Assembly (NCBI RefSeq): GCF_001655615.1
Contig: NZ_CP011567.1
Coordinates: forward strand, 6,110,001 to 6,174,000
Direction of reading: 5' to 3'
DNA: 64,000 nucleotides
Source of the DNA: Pseudomonas sp. GR 6-02
GTDB lineage: Bacteria > Pseudomonadota > Gammaproteobacteria > Pseudomonadales > Pseudomonadaceae
The notes beneath the pieces are model-generated. The model saw nothing but the letters and a program-made list of their open reading frames with translations. It was not told the origin of the DNA and made no database searches. Below, piece after piece: positions 10,753-21,040 of the stretch. The first letter of the stretch is position 1. Each line of letters opens with the position of its first letter. Position numbers and translations under genes: made by a program.

Positions 10753-12117
10753 TTAGCCCTGCAACGCACTCAGGGTCAGGTCCAGGCACTTGCGCGCCTT
10801 GGTCACCAACTCGTCGATTTCAGCCGGTGTAATCACCAGTGGCGGAGCAATGATCATGGTGTCGCCAACGGCGCGCATGATCAGGCCGTTGTCGAAGCAG
10901 AACTGTCGGCAGATCATGCCGACACCCTTGCCTTCGTAACGTTTGCGAGTGGCCTTGTCCTGAACCAGCTCGATAGCCCCCAACAGACCGACCCCACGCA
11001 CTTCCCCCACCAACGGGTGATCGTTCAGTTCCCGTAGACGCTTTTGCAAATAAGGTGCCGTTTCTGCCCGCACATGCTCGACAATTTTCTCATCGCGCAG
11101 GATGCGGATGTTTTCCAGCGCCACCGCCGCGGCCACCGGATGCCCGGAATAGGTGAAACCGTGGTTGAAATCACCACCTTCGTTGAGCACCTCGACCACA
11201 TCGTCATGCACGATCAGGCCACCCATCGGGATGTAGCCGGACGTCAGACCTTTGGCGATGGTCATCATGTGGGGCTTGAGGTCGTAGAAATCGGTACCGA
11301 ACCACTCACCGGTACGACCGAAACCGCAGATCACCTCGTCGGCCACGAACAGGATGTCGTACTTGGCGAGGATTTCCTTGATGCGCGGCCAGTAGCTGTC
11401 TGGCGGAATGATCACGCCGCCGGCGCCCTGGATCGGCTCGGCAATAAAGGCACCGACGTTGTCGACGCCGATTTCCAGAATCTTCTCTTCCAGCTGATTG
11501 GCCGCCCAGATACCAAACTCTTGTGGCGTCATGTCACCGCCTTCACCGAACCAATACGGTTGGGCGATGTGGACGATGCCCGGGATCGGCAAATCGCCCT
11601 GTTCGTGCATGTACGTCATGCCACCCAGGCTCGCGCCGGCCACGGTGGAGCCGTGATAGCCGTTCTTGCGACTGATGATGACTTTCTTCTTCGGCTGGCC
11701 CTTGATCGCCCAGTAGTGGCGAACCATCCGCAGCATGGTGTCGTTGCCTTCAGAACCGGAACCGGTGAAGAACACATGATTCATGCCTTCAGGCGCGATT
11801 TCAGCGATGACCTTGGCCAGCTCCAGCACCGGCGGGTGAGCGGTCTGGAAGAACAGGTTGTAATAAGGCAGTTCGCGCATTTGCTTGGCGGCGGCATCGG
11901 CCAGTTCATCGCGACCATAGCCGATCGCGACGCACCACAGACCGGCCATGCCGTCGAGGATCTTGTTGCCTTCGCTGTCCCAGAGGTAAACGCCCTTGGC
12001 GTTGGTGATGATCCGCGGGCCTTTCTCTTTCAACTGCTTGAAGTCGCTGAACGGGGCCAGGTGGTGATCGCTGCTCAGGGTTTGCCATGCACGGGTTTGC
12101 GGGTTGTTGCTGGTCAT
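10753..12117 (-). CDS. spuC: Polyamine:pyruvate aminotransferase
   Basis: A 454-residue class-III PLP aminotransferase. The PLP lysine is Lys289 in [10 protein letters not shown], preceded by the strand [17 protein letters not shown] that contains the family aspartate. The motif [15 protein letters not shown] near residue 120 binds the cofactor phosphate. The family moves an amino group from putrescine or related diamines to pyruvate. Its place between the gamma-glutamylpolyamine synthetase and the binding proteins matches SpuC of P. aeruginosa. Start 12117 is an ATG with GGAG just upstream. Confidence 0.92.
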   Translation of the reverse strand: MTSNNPQTRAWQTLSSDHHLAPFSDFKQLKEKGPRIITNAKGVYLWDSEGNKILDGMAGLWCVAIGYGRDELADAAAKQMRELPYYNLFFQTAHPPVLELAKVIAEIAPEGMNHVFFTGSGSEGNDTMLRMVRHYWAIKGQPKKKVIISRKNGYHGSTVAGASLGGMTYMHEQGDLPIPGIVHIAQPYWFGEGGDMTPQEFGIWAANQLEEKILEIGVDNVGAFIAEPIQGAGGVIIPPDSYWPRIKEILAKYDILFVADEVICGFGRTGEWFGTDFYDLKPHMMTIAKGLTSGYIPMGGLIVHDDVVEVLNEGGDFNHGFTYSGHPVAAAVALENIRILRDEKIVEHVRAETAPYLQKRLRELNDHPLVGEVRGVGLLGAIELVQDKATRKRYEGKGVGMICRQFCFDNGLIMRAVGDTMIIAPPLVITPAEIDELVTKARKCLDLTLSALQG

Positions 12118-12189
12118 GCGAATTCTCCTTGGATTGCAGTGACGGCGCGACGTCAGAGGGCAATCACGCCCCTTGTCGCGCCCGGCGCA

Positions 12190-13548
12190 TCAGACGGCGA
12201 AGAGCAGGAACTCCCGCTCCCACGAACTGATCACGCGCTTGAAGTTTTCATGCTCGGCCCGCTTGACCGCGACGTAGCCTGTGATGAATTTCTTGCCCAG
12301 ATACTTTTCGATGGTCTTGCTGTTTTCCATACGATCCAGCGCGTCTTCGATGGTTAACGGCAGGCGCAGATTGCGCCGCTCGTAACCACGCCCCACCACC
12401 GGGGCACTCGGGTTATGCCCTTCGAGCATCCCGATCAGGCCGCACAACAGGCTGGCGGCGATGGCCAGGTAAGGGTTGGCGTCGGCACCCGGCAGACGGT
12501 TTTCCACCCGACGGTTCTGCGGCCCGGCATCCGGAACCCGCAGGCCCACGGTGCGGTTCTCTTCGCCCCACTCCACGTTCACCGGTGCCGAGGTATCCGG
12601 CAGGAAGCGGCGGAACGAATTGACGTTGGGCGCGAACAGCGGCAGCAACTCAGGGATGAATTTCTGCAAACCGCCGATGTGATGGAGGAACAGCTGGCTC
12701 ATGGTCCCGTCTTCATTGGAGAAGACGTTTTTGCCGGTCTCGATGTCGATGATGCTCTGGTGCAAATGCATGGCACTGCCCGGCTCGCCGGTCATGGGCT
12801 TGGCCATGAAGGTCGCCGCCACGTTGTGCTTGAGTGCGGCTTCTCGCATGGTGCGTTTGAACACCAGAATCTGGTCGGCCAGGGACAGGGCATCGCCGTG
12901 ACGGAAGTTGATTTCCATCTGCGCAGTGCCGTCCTCGTGGATCAACGTGTCGAGGTCCAGCTCCTGCAATTCGCACCAGTCGTAGACGTCTTCGAACAAC
13001 GGGTCGAATTCGTTCGCCGCTTCAATGGAGAACGACTGGCGACCGGTTTCCGGACGACCGGAACGGCCAATCGGCGGTTGCAACGGGTAGTCCGGGTCAT
13101 CGCTGCGCTTGGTGAGGTAGAACTCCATTTCCGGCGCCACGATCGGCTGCCAGCCGTGGTCGGCGTAGAGTTTCAGTACCTTCTTGAGCACGTTGCGCGG
13201 CGACAGCTCGATCGGGTTGCCCTGCTTGTCGTAGGTGTCGTGGATCACGATGGCGGTGGGTTCGATGGCCCAGGGCACCAGGAACACGGCGTTCTGGTCG
13301 GGGCGGCAGACCATGTCGATGTCGGCCGGGTCGAGCAGTTCGTAATAGATGTCGTCTTCGACATAGTCGCCGGTCACGGTCTGTAACAGAACGCTTTCGG
13401 GCAGGCGCATGCCTTTTTCGGCGATGAACTTATTGGTCGGCGAGATCTTGCCCCGGGTGATGCCGGTCAGGTCGCCAATCATGCATTCGACTTCTGTGAT
13501 CTTGTGGTCTTTCAACCAATCGGTGAGCTGGTCGAGGTTGTTACTCAT
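12190..13548 (-). CDS. spuB: Gamma-glutamylpolyamine synthetase (glutamine-synthetase family)
   Basis: A 452-residue member of the glutamine synthetase family. It shows the N-terminal GSII beta-grasp segment (VECMIGDLTGITRGK near residue 20), the metal-binding MEFYLT segment and the ATP-site motif PGSAMHLHQS. These enzymes join glutamate to a polyamine as the first step of the gamma-glutamyl route, rather than making glutamine. It lies 38 bases after spuA and 72 before spuC. A second homologue, spuI, is divergent at 14642, as in P. aeruginosa. Confidence 0.9.
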   Translation of the reverse strand: MSNNLDQLTDWLKDHKITEVECMIGDLTGITRGKISPTNKFIAEKGMRLPESVLLQTVTGDYVEDDIYYELLDPADIDMVCRPDQNAVFLVPWAIEPTAIVIHDTYDKQGNPIELSPRNVLKKVLKLYADHGWQPIVAPEMEFYLTKRSDDPDYPLQPPIGRSGRPETGRQSFSIEAANEFDPLFEDVYDWCELQELDLDTLIHEDGTAQMEINFRHGDALSLADQILVFKRTMREAALKHNVAATFMAKPMTGEPGSAMHLHQSIIDIETGKNVFSNEDGTMSQLFLHHIGGLQKFIPELLPLFAPNVNSFRRFLPDTSAPVNVEWGEENRTVGLRVPDAGPQNRRVENRLPGADANPYLAIAASLLCGLIGMLEGHNPSAPVVGRGYERRNLRLPLTIEDALDRMENSKTIEKYLGKKFITGYVAVKRAEHENFKRVISSWEREFLLFAV

Positions 13549-13571
13549 AAATGCCTCTTAGGCTTGAGTTT

Positions 13572-13591
13572 CCTGACTTTTATAAGTCAGG
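13572..13591. other. Perfect hairpin overlapping the spuA stop
   Basis: CCTGACTT and AAGTCAGG flank a four-base loop. The structure overlaps the last codons and stop of spuA and ends just before the spuB leader. It has no T tract, so it is not a standard terminator; it could mark an RNA-processing or stability site between the two cistrons. Confidence 0.45.
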
Positions 13592-14363
13592 CGTTGTTTG
13601 ACGCATCGGCGTCGCGTTGTAATGCGCGCTTGCGGCAGGCATCGCCAAATGCCTGGAAAATCGCAAGGTAGTCAGGATTCAAGCTTACCTGCCATTCGGG
13701 ATGCCATTGCACGCCTAAAGCAAAAGCCTTGCCTTCGATCACAGAGACCGCTTCGATCAGCCCATCGGGCGCCACAGCTTCCACACGAAGGCCCGGCGCC
13801 AGCCGCTCGACGCCCTGACCATGAATCGAGTTGACTTGAATGTCGCTCGCCAGGCCCAGCCCCGCAAGTACACCGCCCGGCTGGACGTGCACCGGGTGAC
13901 TGGGGGCGTACTGCCCTTCGAGCGGCAGGCTGTCGTCTTCACGGTGGTCCATGAAGGGACCGGCCTCGTGGACCTTCTGATGCAGGCTGCCACCGAACGC
14001 CACATTCATTTCCTGGAAGCCGCGGCAGATACCGAGCACGGGAACGCCAGCCTCGACAGCGGCGCGGATCAGCGGGAGAGTGGTGGCATCGCGTGCAGAA
14101 TCATGAGCAGTACCCGGCGCGCTGGCCGGGCCGTTGTAGTGAAACGGTTCTATATTAGAAGGAGAGCCTGTAAAAAGAATGCCGTCCAGAGCGTCCAGAA
14201 TATCGGACGGCGCCAGTCGATCTGCCAGGGATGGAAGAATCAACGGCAGGCCTTTGGCAGCTGAAGCCACGGCGCGTACGTATTTGTCGCCACTGATGTG
14301 ATAAGCATGCAGACCGATCTGCTTTGAGCAGGCGGTGACGCCGATTAACGGCAGGCGAGACAT
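13587..14363 (-). CDS. spuA: Gamma-glutamyl-polyamine/GABA hydrolase, class-I glutamine amidotransferase
   Basis: A 258-residue PuuD-type hydrolase. The nucleophile is Cys113 in GICRGFQEMN, and His221 and Glu223 in QWHPEW complete the triad. The enzyme releases free glutamate and GABA (or a related product) from gamma-glutamyl intermediates at the end of the pathway. It is the first gene of the leftward spu operon and faces spuI across a 278-base divergent control region. Start 14363 is an ATG; no strong Shine-Dalgarno sequence is visible. Confidence 0.9.
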   Translation of the reverse strand: MSRLPLIGVTACSKQIGLHAYHISGDKYVRAVASAAKGLPLILPSLADRLAPSDILDALDGILFTGSPSNIEPFHYNGPASAPGTAHDSARDATTLPLIRAAVEAGVPVLGICRGFQEMNVAFGGSLHQKVHEAGPFMDHREDDSLPLEGQYAPSHPVHVQPGGVLAGLGLASDIQVNSIHGQGVERLAPGLRVEAVAPDGLIEAVSVIEGKAFALGVQWHPEWQVSLNPDYLAIFQAFGDACRKRALQRDADASNNA

Positions 14364-14641
14364 GAAGCACCCCGGTATTATTGCTGTTATGGGTTTGAAT
14401 CGAGCTTAGCCTTGTTCATTTTTTTACACAACACCCCCGTAAAAAATACAACACGGCCCGCTCAAGCCCGCGGGCGCCAAGACGTCAGAAGACAAAAATA
14501 CGCCCCAAAGTGCCTCAAAAAAGCCTTTCGAGCGCTTTTTTAGGGCAAAAAAGGCCTCGCTTGACTTCGGCATGCCGTTCGGGTTGACTGGAATCTGAAA
14601 AGATCAATGATTGATATTTTTAACAACAAAGGTGTTGCATC
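14364..14641. promoter_or_regulatory. Divergent spuA-spuI control region
   Basis: This AT-rich gap must hold promoters for both directions. It contains an inverted repeat, TTTTTTAC at 14420-14427 facing GTAAAAAA at 14439-14446 with an 11-base spacer, next to two copies of the string ACAACAC (14428-14434 and 14449-14454 region). A TTGACT box at 14584-14589 could be a -35 for spuI, but the -10 is weak. I see no convincing sigma-54 site. The operator role is inference. Confidence 0.4.
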
Positions 14642-16018
14642 ATGTCGGTACCCCCGCGTGCCGTTCAGCTTAACGAAGCGAACGCGTTCCTTAAGGAACA
14701 TCCTGAGGTTCTGTACGTTGACCTTCTGATTGCGGATATGAATGGTGTGGTGCGCGGCAAGCGCATCGAACGCACCAGCCTCCACAAGGTTTACGAGAAA
14801 GGCATCAACCTGCCGGCCTCTCTATTTGCTCTGGATATCAATGGCTCGACGGTGGAAAGCACCGGCCTGGGCCTGGACATCGGCGATGCTGACCGAATCT
14901 GCTATCCAATCCCCGACACCCTGTGCAATGAGCCCTGGCAGAAGCGCCCGACTGCGCAACTGCTGATGACCATGCACGAACTCGAAGGTGAACCTTTCTT
15001 CGCCGACCCGCGCGAAGTCCTGCGTCAAGTGGTGACCAAGTTCGATGAGATGGGCCTGACCATCTGCGCCGCGTTCGAACTGGAGTTCTACCTGATCGAC
15101 CAGGAAAACGTGAACGGTCGCCCGCAACCGCCGCGCTCGCCGATCTCCGGCAAACGTCCGCACTCGACCCAGGTCTACCTGATCGACGATCTGGATGAAT
15201 ATGTCGACTGCCTCCAGGACATTCTGGAAGGTGCGAAAGAGCAAGGCATCCCTGCCGACGCGATCGTCAAGGAAAGCGCCCCGGCGCAGTTCGAAGTGAA
15301 CCTGCACCACGTGGCCGACCCTATAAAGGCCTGCGACTATGCGGTGCTGCTCAAGCGTCTGATCAAAAACATCGCCTACGACCATGAGATGGACACCACC
15401 TTCATGGCCAAGCCTTATCCAGGCCAGGCGGGTAATGGTCTGCACGTCCACATCTCGATTCTTGATAAAGATGGCAAAAACATTTTTGCCAGCGAGGATC
15501 CCGAGCAGAACGCCGCACTGCGTCACGCGATCGGCGGTGTGCTCGAGACCCTGCCGGCGCAGATGGCTTTCCTCTGCCCGAACGTCAACTCCTACCGTCG
15601 TTTCGGCGCGCAGTTCTACGTGCCGAACTCGCCGTGCTGGGGCCTGGACAACCGCACCGTGGCGATTCGCGTACCAACCGGCTCCTCCGATGCCGTGCGC
15701 ATTGAACACCGTGTGGCTGGCGCCGATGCCAACCCGTACCTGCTGATGGCCTCGGTCCTGGCCGGCGTGCACCACGGCCTGGTCAACAAGATCGAGCCGG
15801 GCGCGCCCGTGGAAGGCAACAGCTACGAGCAGAACGAGCAAAGCCTGCCGAACAACCTGCGCGATGCACTGCGCGAGCTGGACGACAGCGAAGTCATGGC
15901 CAAGTACATCGATCCGAAATACATCGATATCTTCGTCGCCTGTAAAGAGAGCGAGCTGGAGGAGTTCGAACACTCCATCTCCGACCTCGAGTACAACTGG
16001 TACCTGCATACCGTGTAA
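14642..16018 (+). CDS. spuI: Glutamylpolyamine synthetase (glutamine-synthetase family)
   Basis: A 458-residue paralogue of SpuB. It has the GSII N-terminal segment (VDLLIADMNGVVRGKRIERTS at about 27-47), the metal site FELEFYLID near residue 147, and GNGLHVHISI near residue 264 in the position of the HxHxS ATP-site motif. It probably glutamylates polyamines or a polyamine-derived amine as in P. aeruginosa SpuI. It is transcribed away from spuA and ends just before a strong terminator at 16036, so it forms a single-gene unit. Confidence 0.88.
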   Translation: MSVPPRAVQLNEANAFLKEHPEVLYVDLLIADMNGVVRGKRIERTSLHKVYEKGINLPASLFALDINGSTVESTGLGLDIGDADRICYPIPDTLCNEPWQKRPTAQLLMTMHELEGEPFFADPREVLRQVVTKFDEMGLTICAAFELEFYLIDQENVNGRPQPPRSPISGKRPHSTQVYLIDDLDEYVDCLQDILEGAKEQGIPADAIVKESAPAQFEVNLHHVADPIKACDYAVLLKRLIKNIAYDHEMDTTFMAKPYPGQAGNGLHVHISILDKDGKNIFASEDPEQNAALRHAIGGVLETLPAQMAFLCPNVNSYRRFGAQFYVPNSPCWGLDNRTVAIRVPTGSSDAVRIEHRVAGADANPYLLMASVLAGVHHGLVNKIEPGAPVEGNSYEQNEQSLPNNLRDALRELDDSEVMAKYIDPKYIDIFVACKESELEEFEHSISDLEYNWYLHTV

Positions 16019-16035
16019 ACGGTTGCCGTAAAAAC

Positions 16036-16070
16036 AACGCCGCCGGCCTTACCGCCTGCGGCGTTTTTTT
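16036..16070 (+). terminator. Rho-independent terminator of spuI
   Basis: Stem AACGCCGC pairs with GCGGCGTT and runs into a seven-base T tract, 18 bases after the spuI stop. Confidence 0.85.
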
Positions 16071-16087
16071 ATGGCCGCCTGCGGCGG

Positions 16088-16159
16088 TTCGCGGGCAAGC
16101 CTCGCTCCTACAAGCCCATATCGATCGGCGCCCCTGTAGGAGCGAGGCTTGCCCGCGAA
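16088..16159. repeat. REPIN element
   Basis: Near-perfect inverted pair of a classic Pseudomonas REP unit (TTCGCGGGCAAGCCTCGCTC facing GAGCGAGGCTTGCCCGCGAA) around a 24-base centre. It lies between spuI and the TetR gene. Confidence 0.85.
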
Positions 16160-16223
16160 AGCGTCCTGGCAGACAACAAAGAAACCTGCTCGTACAATGC
16201 CCGCTGCCCTGCAGGAGACTTCA

Positions 16224-16859
16224 ATGACCCGACTCGCCACCCCACGCAAACCCCGCGCACGCAGCCAGGCCCGGATCGATTCGATACTCGATGCCGCCCG
16301 CACGCTGCTGGCCGCCGAGGGCGTGGCCAGTCTGTCGATCTACAGCGTCGCTGAACGCGCAGAGATCCCGCCCTCCTCCGTCTACCACTTTTTCGCCAGC
16401 GTCCCGGCCCTGCTCGAAGCCCTGACCGCCGACGTCCACGCCGCGTTCCGTGCTTGCCTGCAAGCGCCCATCGACCACCACGCCCTCAACGGCTGGCGCG
16501 ATCTGTCGCGACTGGTGGAGCAACGCATGCTCGACATCTACGACGAAGACGCCGCTGCCCGCCAACTCATCCTCGCCCAGCACGGCCTGACCGAAGTCAC
16601 CCAGGCTGACCGCCAGCACGACATCGAACTCGGCGACCTGATGCACAAACTGTTCGACCATCACTTCGAGCTGCCAAAGCTGCCGACAGATGTCGATGTG
16701 TTTGCCCTGGCCATGGAGCTGGGAGATCGAGTGTATGCGCGCTCGGTGCAGCAACATGGGCAGATCACACCGCGCATGGCTGAAGAAGGGATGCGGGTGT
16801 TTGATGCCTACCTCGGGCTGTATTTGCCGCCGTACCTGCCCAAGCGCGTAGCGCTTTAA
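16224..16859 (+). CDS. TetR-family transcriptional regulator
   Basis: A 211-residue regulator. Residues 10-60 form the TetR helix-turn-helix: ARIDSILDAARTLLAAEG, then SIYSVAERAEIPPSSVYHFF, where YHFF is the recognition-helix end. The remaining helical part would bind a ligand and dimerise; it has no recognisable ligand motif. Start 16224 follows AGGAG by six bases and is preferred to the ATG at 16149, which falls inside the REPIN. It faces the ssu operon tail-to-tail, so its target is not evident from context. Confidence 0.85.
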   Translation: MTRLATPRKPRARSQARIDSILDAARTLLAAEGVASLSIYSVAERAEIPPSSVYHFFASVPALLEALTADVHAAFRACLQAPIDHHALNGWRDLSRLVEQRMLDIYDEDAAARQLILAQHGLTEVTQADRQHDIELGDLMHKLFDHHFELPKLPTDVDVFALAMELGDRVYARSVQQHGQITPRMAEEGMRVFDAYLGLYLPPYLPKRVAL

Positions 16860-16907
16860 AAGATCGCAGCCTTCGAATACACCACCACTACAACTGCGCG
16901 CATAAAA

Positions 16908-16937
16908 AACCCCGAAGGGCTCACACCCTCCGGGGTT
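16908..16937. terminator. Bidirectional terminator between the TetR gene and ssuF
   Basis: AACCCCGAAGGG pairs with CCCTCCGGGGTT around a short loop. An A-rich run precedes it and a T-rich run follows, so it can end the convergent tetR and ssu transcripts. Confidence 0.75.
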
Positions 16938-16954
16938 GTTGTTGGCGCACGCAC

Positions 16955-17170
16955 TTACAACTTGGCGATCGACACCTCGGTGGATTTCACAAACGCGATC
17001 ACTTCGCTGCCGACCACCAGTTCCAGCTCTTTCACCGAACGAGTGGTAATCACCGAAGTGACGATGCCGGAGGCAGTCTGCACGTCGATTTCCGAGAGGA
17101 CGTCGCCGAGCACGATTTCCTTGATCGAGCCTTTGAACTGGTTACGAACGTTGATGGCTTTGATAGTCAT
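16955..17170 (-). CDS. ssuF: Molybdopterin-binding (TOBE/Mop) protein SsuF
   Basis: A 71-residue single-domain Mop/TOBE protein beginning MTIKAINVRNQFKGSIKEI and containing the typical SGIVTSVITTRSVKEL strand pair. Such proteins usually bind oxyanions such as molybdate. In P. putida an equivalent gene, ssuF, is the last gene of the sulfonate operon and is needed for growth on some sulfonates; its exact role is unclear. It lies 34 bases after ssuB. A longer reading frame reaches 17386, but the ATG at 17170 fits the family length. Confidence 0.88.
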   Translation of the reverse strand: MTIKAINVRNQFKGSIKEIVLGDVLSEIDVQTASGIVTSVITTRSVKELELVVGSEVIAFVKSTEVSIAKL

Positions 17171-17204
17171 GATGTTGATTCCTGTCGTTGGATGAGTTTT
17201 AACG

Positions 17205-18011
17205 TTATTGAGCCCAGCGCAATTGCGTGGGCAATGGTGAAACAGGTTCCGGTTCCGGCGGTTGGCCGGGTACCGACAGCACGCGGTTGAGCACTTCGGT
17301 TTCCAGCGCCGCCAGCCGATGGGAGCCGCGAACCCGAGGGCGCGGCAATTCGACTGCCAGGTCGAGGCCGACTTCGCCCTCTTCAATCAGAATCACCCGA
17401 TCGGCAATCGCCACCGCCTCACTGACGTCGTGGGTCACCAGCAACACGGTGAAACCGTGCTTCTGCCAGAGCCGTTCAATCAGTTGCTGCATTTCAATAC
17501 GGGTCAGGGCATCCAGTGCCCCCAGCGGTTCGTCGAGCAACAGCAGGCGCGGTTGATGGATCAGCGCGCGGGCCAGGGCCACGCGTTGCTTCTGGCCACC
17601 GGACAGTGCCGCCGGCCATTCGTGGGCGCGGTCCGCCAGGCCGACCGACTCCAACGCTTCCAGTGCTTGCGGCCGCCAGTTGCCCTTGAGCCCGAGACCG
17701 ACGTTGTCGATGACCTTTTTCCACGGCAGCAACCGCGCTTCCTGGAACATCAGCCGGGTGTCTTCCCGGGCGGCACTCAGCGGCGCGGAGCCAGCAAACA
17801 ACTCGCCAGCCGTAGGTTTGTCGAGACCGGCGAGCAAGCGCAGCAAGGTGCTTTTGCCGCAACCGCTGCGCCCGACCACCGCCACAAACTGCCCGGCAGG
17901 AATGTGCAGGTCGATTTCACGCAGCACTTGCCGCGAACCGAAGGTCTTTTGCAGCTTGCGCACTGCCAGCGGGATTCCGCGCAGCAGGCGTGGAGGTTGT
18001 TGAGCCGTCAT
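17205..18011 (-). CDS. ssuB: Aliphatic sulfonate ABC transporter ATPase
   Basis: A 268-residue ATPase with Walker A GRSGCGKS (residues 47-54), signature LSGGQ (136-140), Walker B LLLLDEP and the switch histidine in VTHDVSEA. It drives sulfonate uptake through SsuC. The start at 18011 overlaps the ssuC stop by four bases (ATGA at 18008-18011). The C-terminal tail, rich in Pro and Glu, is a common feature of Pseudomonas SsuB. Confidence 0.93.
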   Translation of the reverse strand: MTAQQPPRLLRGIPLAVRKLQKTFGSRQVLREIDLHIPAGQFVAVVGRSGCGKSTLLRLLAGLDKPTAGELFAGSAPLSAAREDTRLMFQEARLLPWKKVIDNVGLGLKGNWRPQALEALESVGLADRAHEWPAALSGGQKQRVALARALIHQPRLLLLDEPLGALDALTRIEMQQLIERLWQKHGFTVLLVTHDVSEAVAIADRVILIEEGEVGLDLAVELPRPRVRGSHRLAALETEVLNRVLSVPGQPPEPEPVSPLPTQLRWAQ

Positions 18012-18790
18012 GCGGCACCTCCCTTGGCAACCTGATAGGCCGGATGCCAGCGCAGCCACACGCGTTCAAGTCCACGGGCCGCGAGATCAGCGAGTTTGCC
18101 GAGCACGGCATACAACAGAATCGCCAGCACCACTACGTCGGTCTGCAAGAACTCCCGGGCATTCATTGCCAGGTAACCGATGCCGGCGTTGGCGGAGATG
18201 GTTTCGGCGACGATCAGGGTCAGCCACATGAAGCCCAGGGCAAAACGCACACCGACCAGAATCGAAGGCAGCGCACCCGGCAGGATCACCTGACGGAACA
18301 GGCTGAAACCGGACAGGCCATAACTGCGGGACATTTCCACCAGCGCCGGATCGACGTTGCGGATGCCGTGATAAGTGTTGAGGTAGATCGGGAACAACGT
18401 GCCCAACGCCACCAGGAAAATCTTCGCCGACTCATCGATGCCGAACCACAGGATCACCAGCGGAATCAGCGCCAGGTGCGGAACGTTGCGGATCATCTGC
18501 ACCGAACTGTCGAGCAGGCGCTCGCCCCACTTCGACAGGCCGGTGATAAAGCCCAGCGCCAGGCCAATGCCGCCACCAATGGCGAACCCGAGCGCCGCGC
18601 GCCAGCCGCTGATCGCCAGGTGAGTCCAGATTTCACCGCTGCGGAACAGGCTCACACCCGCTTCGATCACCGCGATGGGCGCCGGCAGAATCCGCGTCGA
18701 CAACCAGCCCGCCGACACCGACAACTGCCATACCGCCAGCAACAGAATCGGCAACACCCAGGGTGCGAGGCTGTGGATAGTTTTCTTCAT
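18008..18790 (-). CDS. ssuC: Aliphatic sulfonate ABC transporter permease
   Basis: A 260-residue inner-membrane permease of the BPD_transp_1 family, with about six helices and the EAA loop [22 protein letters not shown] near residue 160. The ATG at 18790 has GAGG seven bases upstream and is chosen over an in-frame GTG at 18796. It follows ssuD by nine bases and overlaps ssuB. Confidence 0.92.
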   Translation of the reverse strand: MKKTIHSLAPWVLPILLLAVWQLSVSAGWLSTRILPAPIAVIEAGVSLFRSGEIWTHLAISGWRAALGFAIGGGIGLALGFITGLSKWGERLLDSSVQMIRNVPHLALIPLVILWFGIDESAKIFLVALGTLFPIYLNTYHGIRNVDPALVEMSRSYGLSGFSLFRQVILPGALPSILVGVRFALGFMWLTLIVAETISANAGIGYLAMNAREFLQTDVVVLAILLYAVLGKLADLAARGLERVWLRWHPAYQVAKGGAA

Positions 18791-18799
18791 GGCCACGCC

Positions 18800-19948
18800 T
18801 CAGCTCTGGGACGCGGCTTTGGGAAGAATGTCGTTGGCCACCATCTCGCCGAACGGGCTGACGTAACCGGCGCTTTTCGGCAGTTCCGGGCGCTCGATGT
18901 CCAGGTGCGGGAACAGCAACTCGGCCACCCGATAGGATTCTTCCAGGTGTGGATAACCGGAGAAGATGAACGTATCGATGCCCAGATCGGCGTATTCCTT
19001 CACCCGAGCGGCCACGGTCGGACCATCGCCGACCAGCGCCGTACCGGCCCCGCCGCGCACCAGACCGACACCGGCCCAGAGGTTGGGACTGACTTCCAGG
19101 TTGTCGCGACTGCCGCCATGCAAAGCGGCCATGCGTTGCTGGCCGACCGAATCGAAACGCGCCAGAGAAGCCTGGGCGCGGGCAATGGTGTCATCATCCA
19201 GATGAGAGATCAGTCGATCCGCCGCTTGCCACGCCTCGGCGTTGGTTTCGCGAACGATCACATGCAGGCGAATACCGAAGCGCACGGTGCGCCCGAGCTT
19301 CGCGGCTTTGGCGCGAACCTGTGCGATTTTCTCGGCAACGGCGGCCGGTGGCTCGCCCCAGGTCAGGACCATTTCGACCTGCTCTGCCGCCAGATCCTGC
19401 GCCGCTTCCGAAGAGCCGCCGAAATACAGCGGCGGACGCGGTTGCTGGATCGGCGGATAGAGCAACTTGGCGCCCTTCACGCTGATGTGCTGACCGTCGT
19501 AATCGACGGTTTCGCCTTCCAGTACCCGGCGCCAGATGCGGGTGAATTCCACCGAGGCCTGATAGCGCTCTTCGTGACTGAGGAACAGACCGTCGCCGGC
19601 CAGTTCTTCCGGATCGCCACCGGTGACCAGGTTGAACAGCGCACGGCCGCCGGACAGACGATCCAGGGTCGCGGCCTGACGCGCCGCCACCGTCGGGGAA
19701 ATGATCCCGGGGCGCAGGGCGACGAGGAATTTCAAACGCTGGGTCACCGGGATCAGCGAGGCAGCCACCAGCCACGAATCTTCGCAGGAGCGACCGGTGG
19801 GAATCAGCACCCCGCCGAAACCCAGACGATCCGCCGCTTGCGCGACTTGTTGCAAGTAACCGTGGTCGACGGCGCGAGCGCCTTCGGCGGTACCAAGGTA
19901 ATGGCCGTCGCCGTGGGTAGGCAGGAACCAGAAGATATTGAGGCTCAT
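18800..19948 (-). CDS. ssuD: FMNH2-dependent alkanesulfonate monooxygenase
   Basis: A 382-residue luciferase-family enzyme that oxidises alkanesulfonates to the aldehyde and sulfite using reduced flavin from SsuE. It begins [19 protein letters not shown], as SsuD proteins do, and has the [20 protein letters not shown] and TWGEPP segments of the family. AAGGAG precedes the start. Length matches the usual size of about 380. Confidence 0.95.
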   Translation of the reverse strand: MSLNIFWFLPTHGDGHYLGTAEGARAVDHGYLQQVAQAADRLGFGGVLIPTGRSCEDSWLVAASLIPVTQRLKFLVALRPGIISPTVAARQAATLDRLSGGRALFNLVTGGDPEELAGDGLFLSHEERYQASVEFTRIWRRVLEGETVDYDGQHISVKGAKLLYPPIQQPRPPLYFGGSSEAAQDLAAEQVEMVLTWGEPPAAVAEKIAQVRAKAAKLGRTVRFGIRLHVIVRETNAEAWQAADRLISHLDDDTIARAQASLARFDSVGQQRMAALHGGSRDNLEVSPNLWAGVGLVRGGAGTALVGDGPTVAARVKEYADLGIDTFIFSGYPHLEESYRVAELLFPHLDIERPELPKSAGYVSPFGEMVANDILPKAASQS

Positions 19949-19973
19949 GGAGTGGTCTCCTTGGGGAATCGGA

Positions 19974-20939
19974 TTACGGCGCTTTGGCGACGGCTGCCGG
20001 TGGCGTCCAGATCACGTCCTTGATACTCAAGGGCTTGGGAATCAGCTTGAGCTGGTAGAAGCTGTCGGCGATTTTCTGTTGGGCGGCGACCACCTCAGGG
20101 GTCAGGAACAGCGCGCCGTAACCCTGGCGTTTCACCGAAGTCAGGGTGATGTCCGCCGGCAGGCCGAGCAGTGGCGAAACCTGTCGGGTGACGTCCTCGG
20201 GATTGGCCCGGGACCATTCACCGACCGCGCGCACTTCTTCCACCAGGGCCTTGATCACGTCAGGATTTTTTTGCGCGTAAGGCTTGGTCGCCAGGTAGAA
20301 CTGGTGGTTGTCGACGATGCCTTTGCCATCGCGCAAGGTGCGCGCTTGCAATTGCTGTTCGGCGGCAGCCTGGTACGGGTCCCAGATCACCCAGGCATCG
20401 ACACTGCCGCGCTCGAATGCGGCGCGGGCATCGGCGGGCGGCAGGAACACGGTCTGGATATCGGTGTATTTGAGGCCGGCGTCTTCCAGCGCACGCACCA
20501 GCAGGTAGTGCACGTTCGAGCCTTTGTTGAGCACGACTTTCTTGCCCTTGAGTTCCTGCACCGATTTGATCGGCGAGCCCTTCGGCACCAGGATCGCTTC
20601 GCTGTGGGGCGCTGGCGGTTCATAAGCGACGTAGAGCAGATCGGCGCCCGCGGCCTGAGCGAAAACCGGAGGCGTTTCGCCGGTGACGCCGAAGTCGATG
20701 GAGCCGACGTTCAGGCCTTCAAGCAGTTGCGGGCCGCCGGGGAACTCCGTCCATTGCACGTCCACACCTTGGGCGGCGAGGCGTTTTTCCAGAGTGCCTT
20801 TGGCTTTGAGCAGCACCAGGGTGCCGTATTTCTGATAGCCGATTCGCAAAGTCTCGGCTTGGGCTTGAGTAATGACGCCGAAGGACACAGCCGCAGCAAA
20901 CAGAGCGACCAGACCACGACGCAAAATGACAGGGCGCAT
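19974..20939 (-). CDS. ssuA: Aliphatic sulfonate-binding periplasmic protein
   Basis: A 321-residue secreted binding protein. The signal peptide ends TQAQA and the mature part starts [13 protein letters not shown], the SsuA signature, followed by [24 protein letters not shown]. It hands sulfonates to SsuBC. Start 20939 is an ATG with AAGGAGAG upstream; the longer frame to 20975 would place extra residues before the signal. It lies 25 bases before ssuD and 101 after ssuE. Confidence 0.94.
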   Translation of the reverse strand: MRPVILRRGLVALFAAAVSFGVITQAQAETLRIGYQKYGTLVLLKAKGTLEKRLAAQGVDVQWTEFPGGPQLLEGLNVGSIDFGVTGETPPVFAQAAGADLLYVAYEPPAPHSEAILVPKGSPIKSVQELKGKKVVLNKGSNVHYLLVRALEDAGLKYTDIQTVFLPPADARAAFERGSVDAWVIWDPYQAAAEQQLQARTLRDGKGIVDNHQFYLATKPYAQKNPDVIKALVEEVRAVGEWSRANPEDVTRQVSPLLGLPADITLTSVKRQGYGALFLTPEVVAAQQKIADSFYQLKLIPKPLSIKDVIWTPPAAVAKAP

Positions 20940-21040
20940 GGCGCTCTCCTTTTTGCAGTTGGGTTTTGGCTGCACCTGCTTGCCCGTTAGCGGGCCAGTA
21001 AGGTGAGTACTTCAAATTCAGATGTTGCTTGAGGGCTGGC

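Noticed and set aside
14500..14641. Sigma-54 promoter before spuI
   Set aside because: No GG-N10-GC pair with the expected flanks was found.
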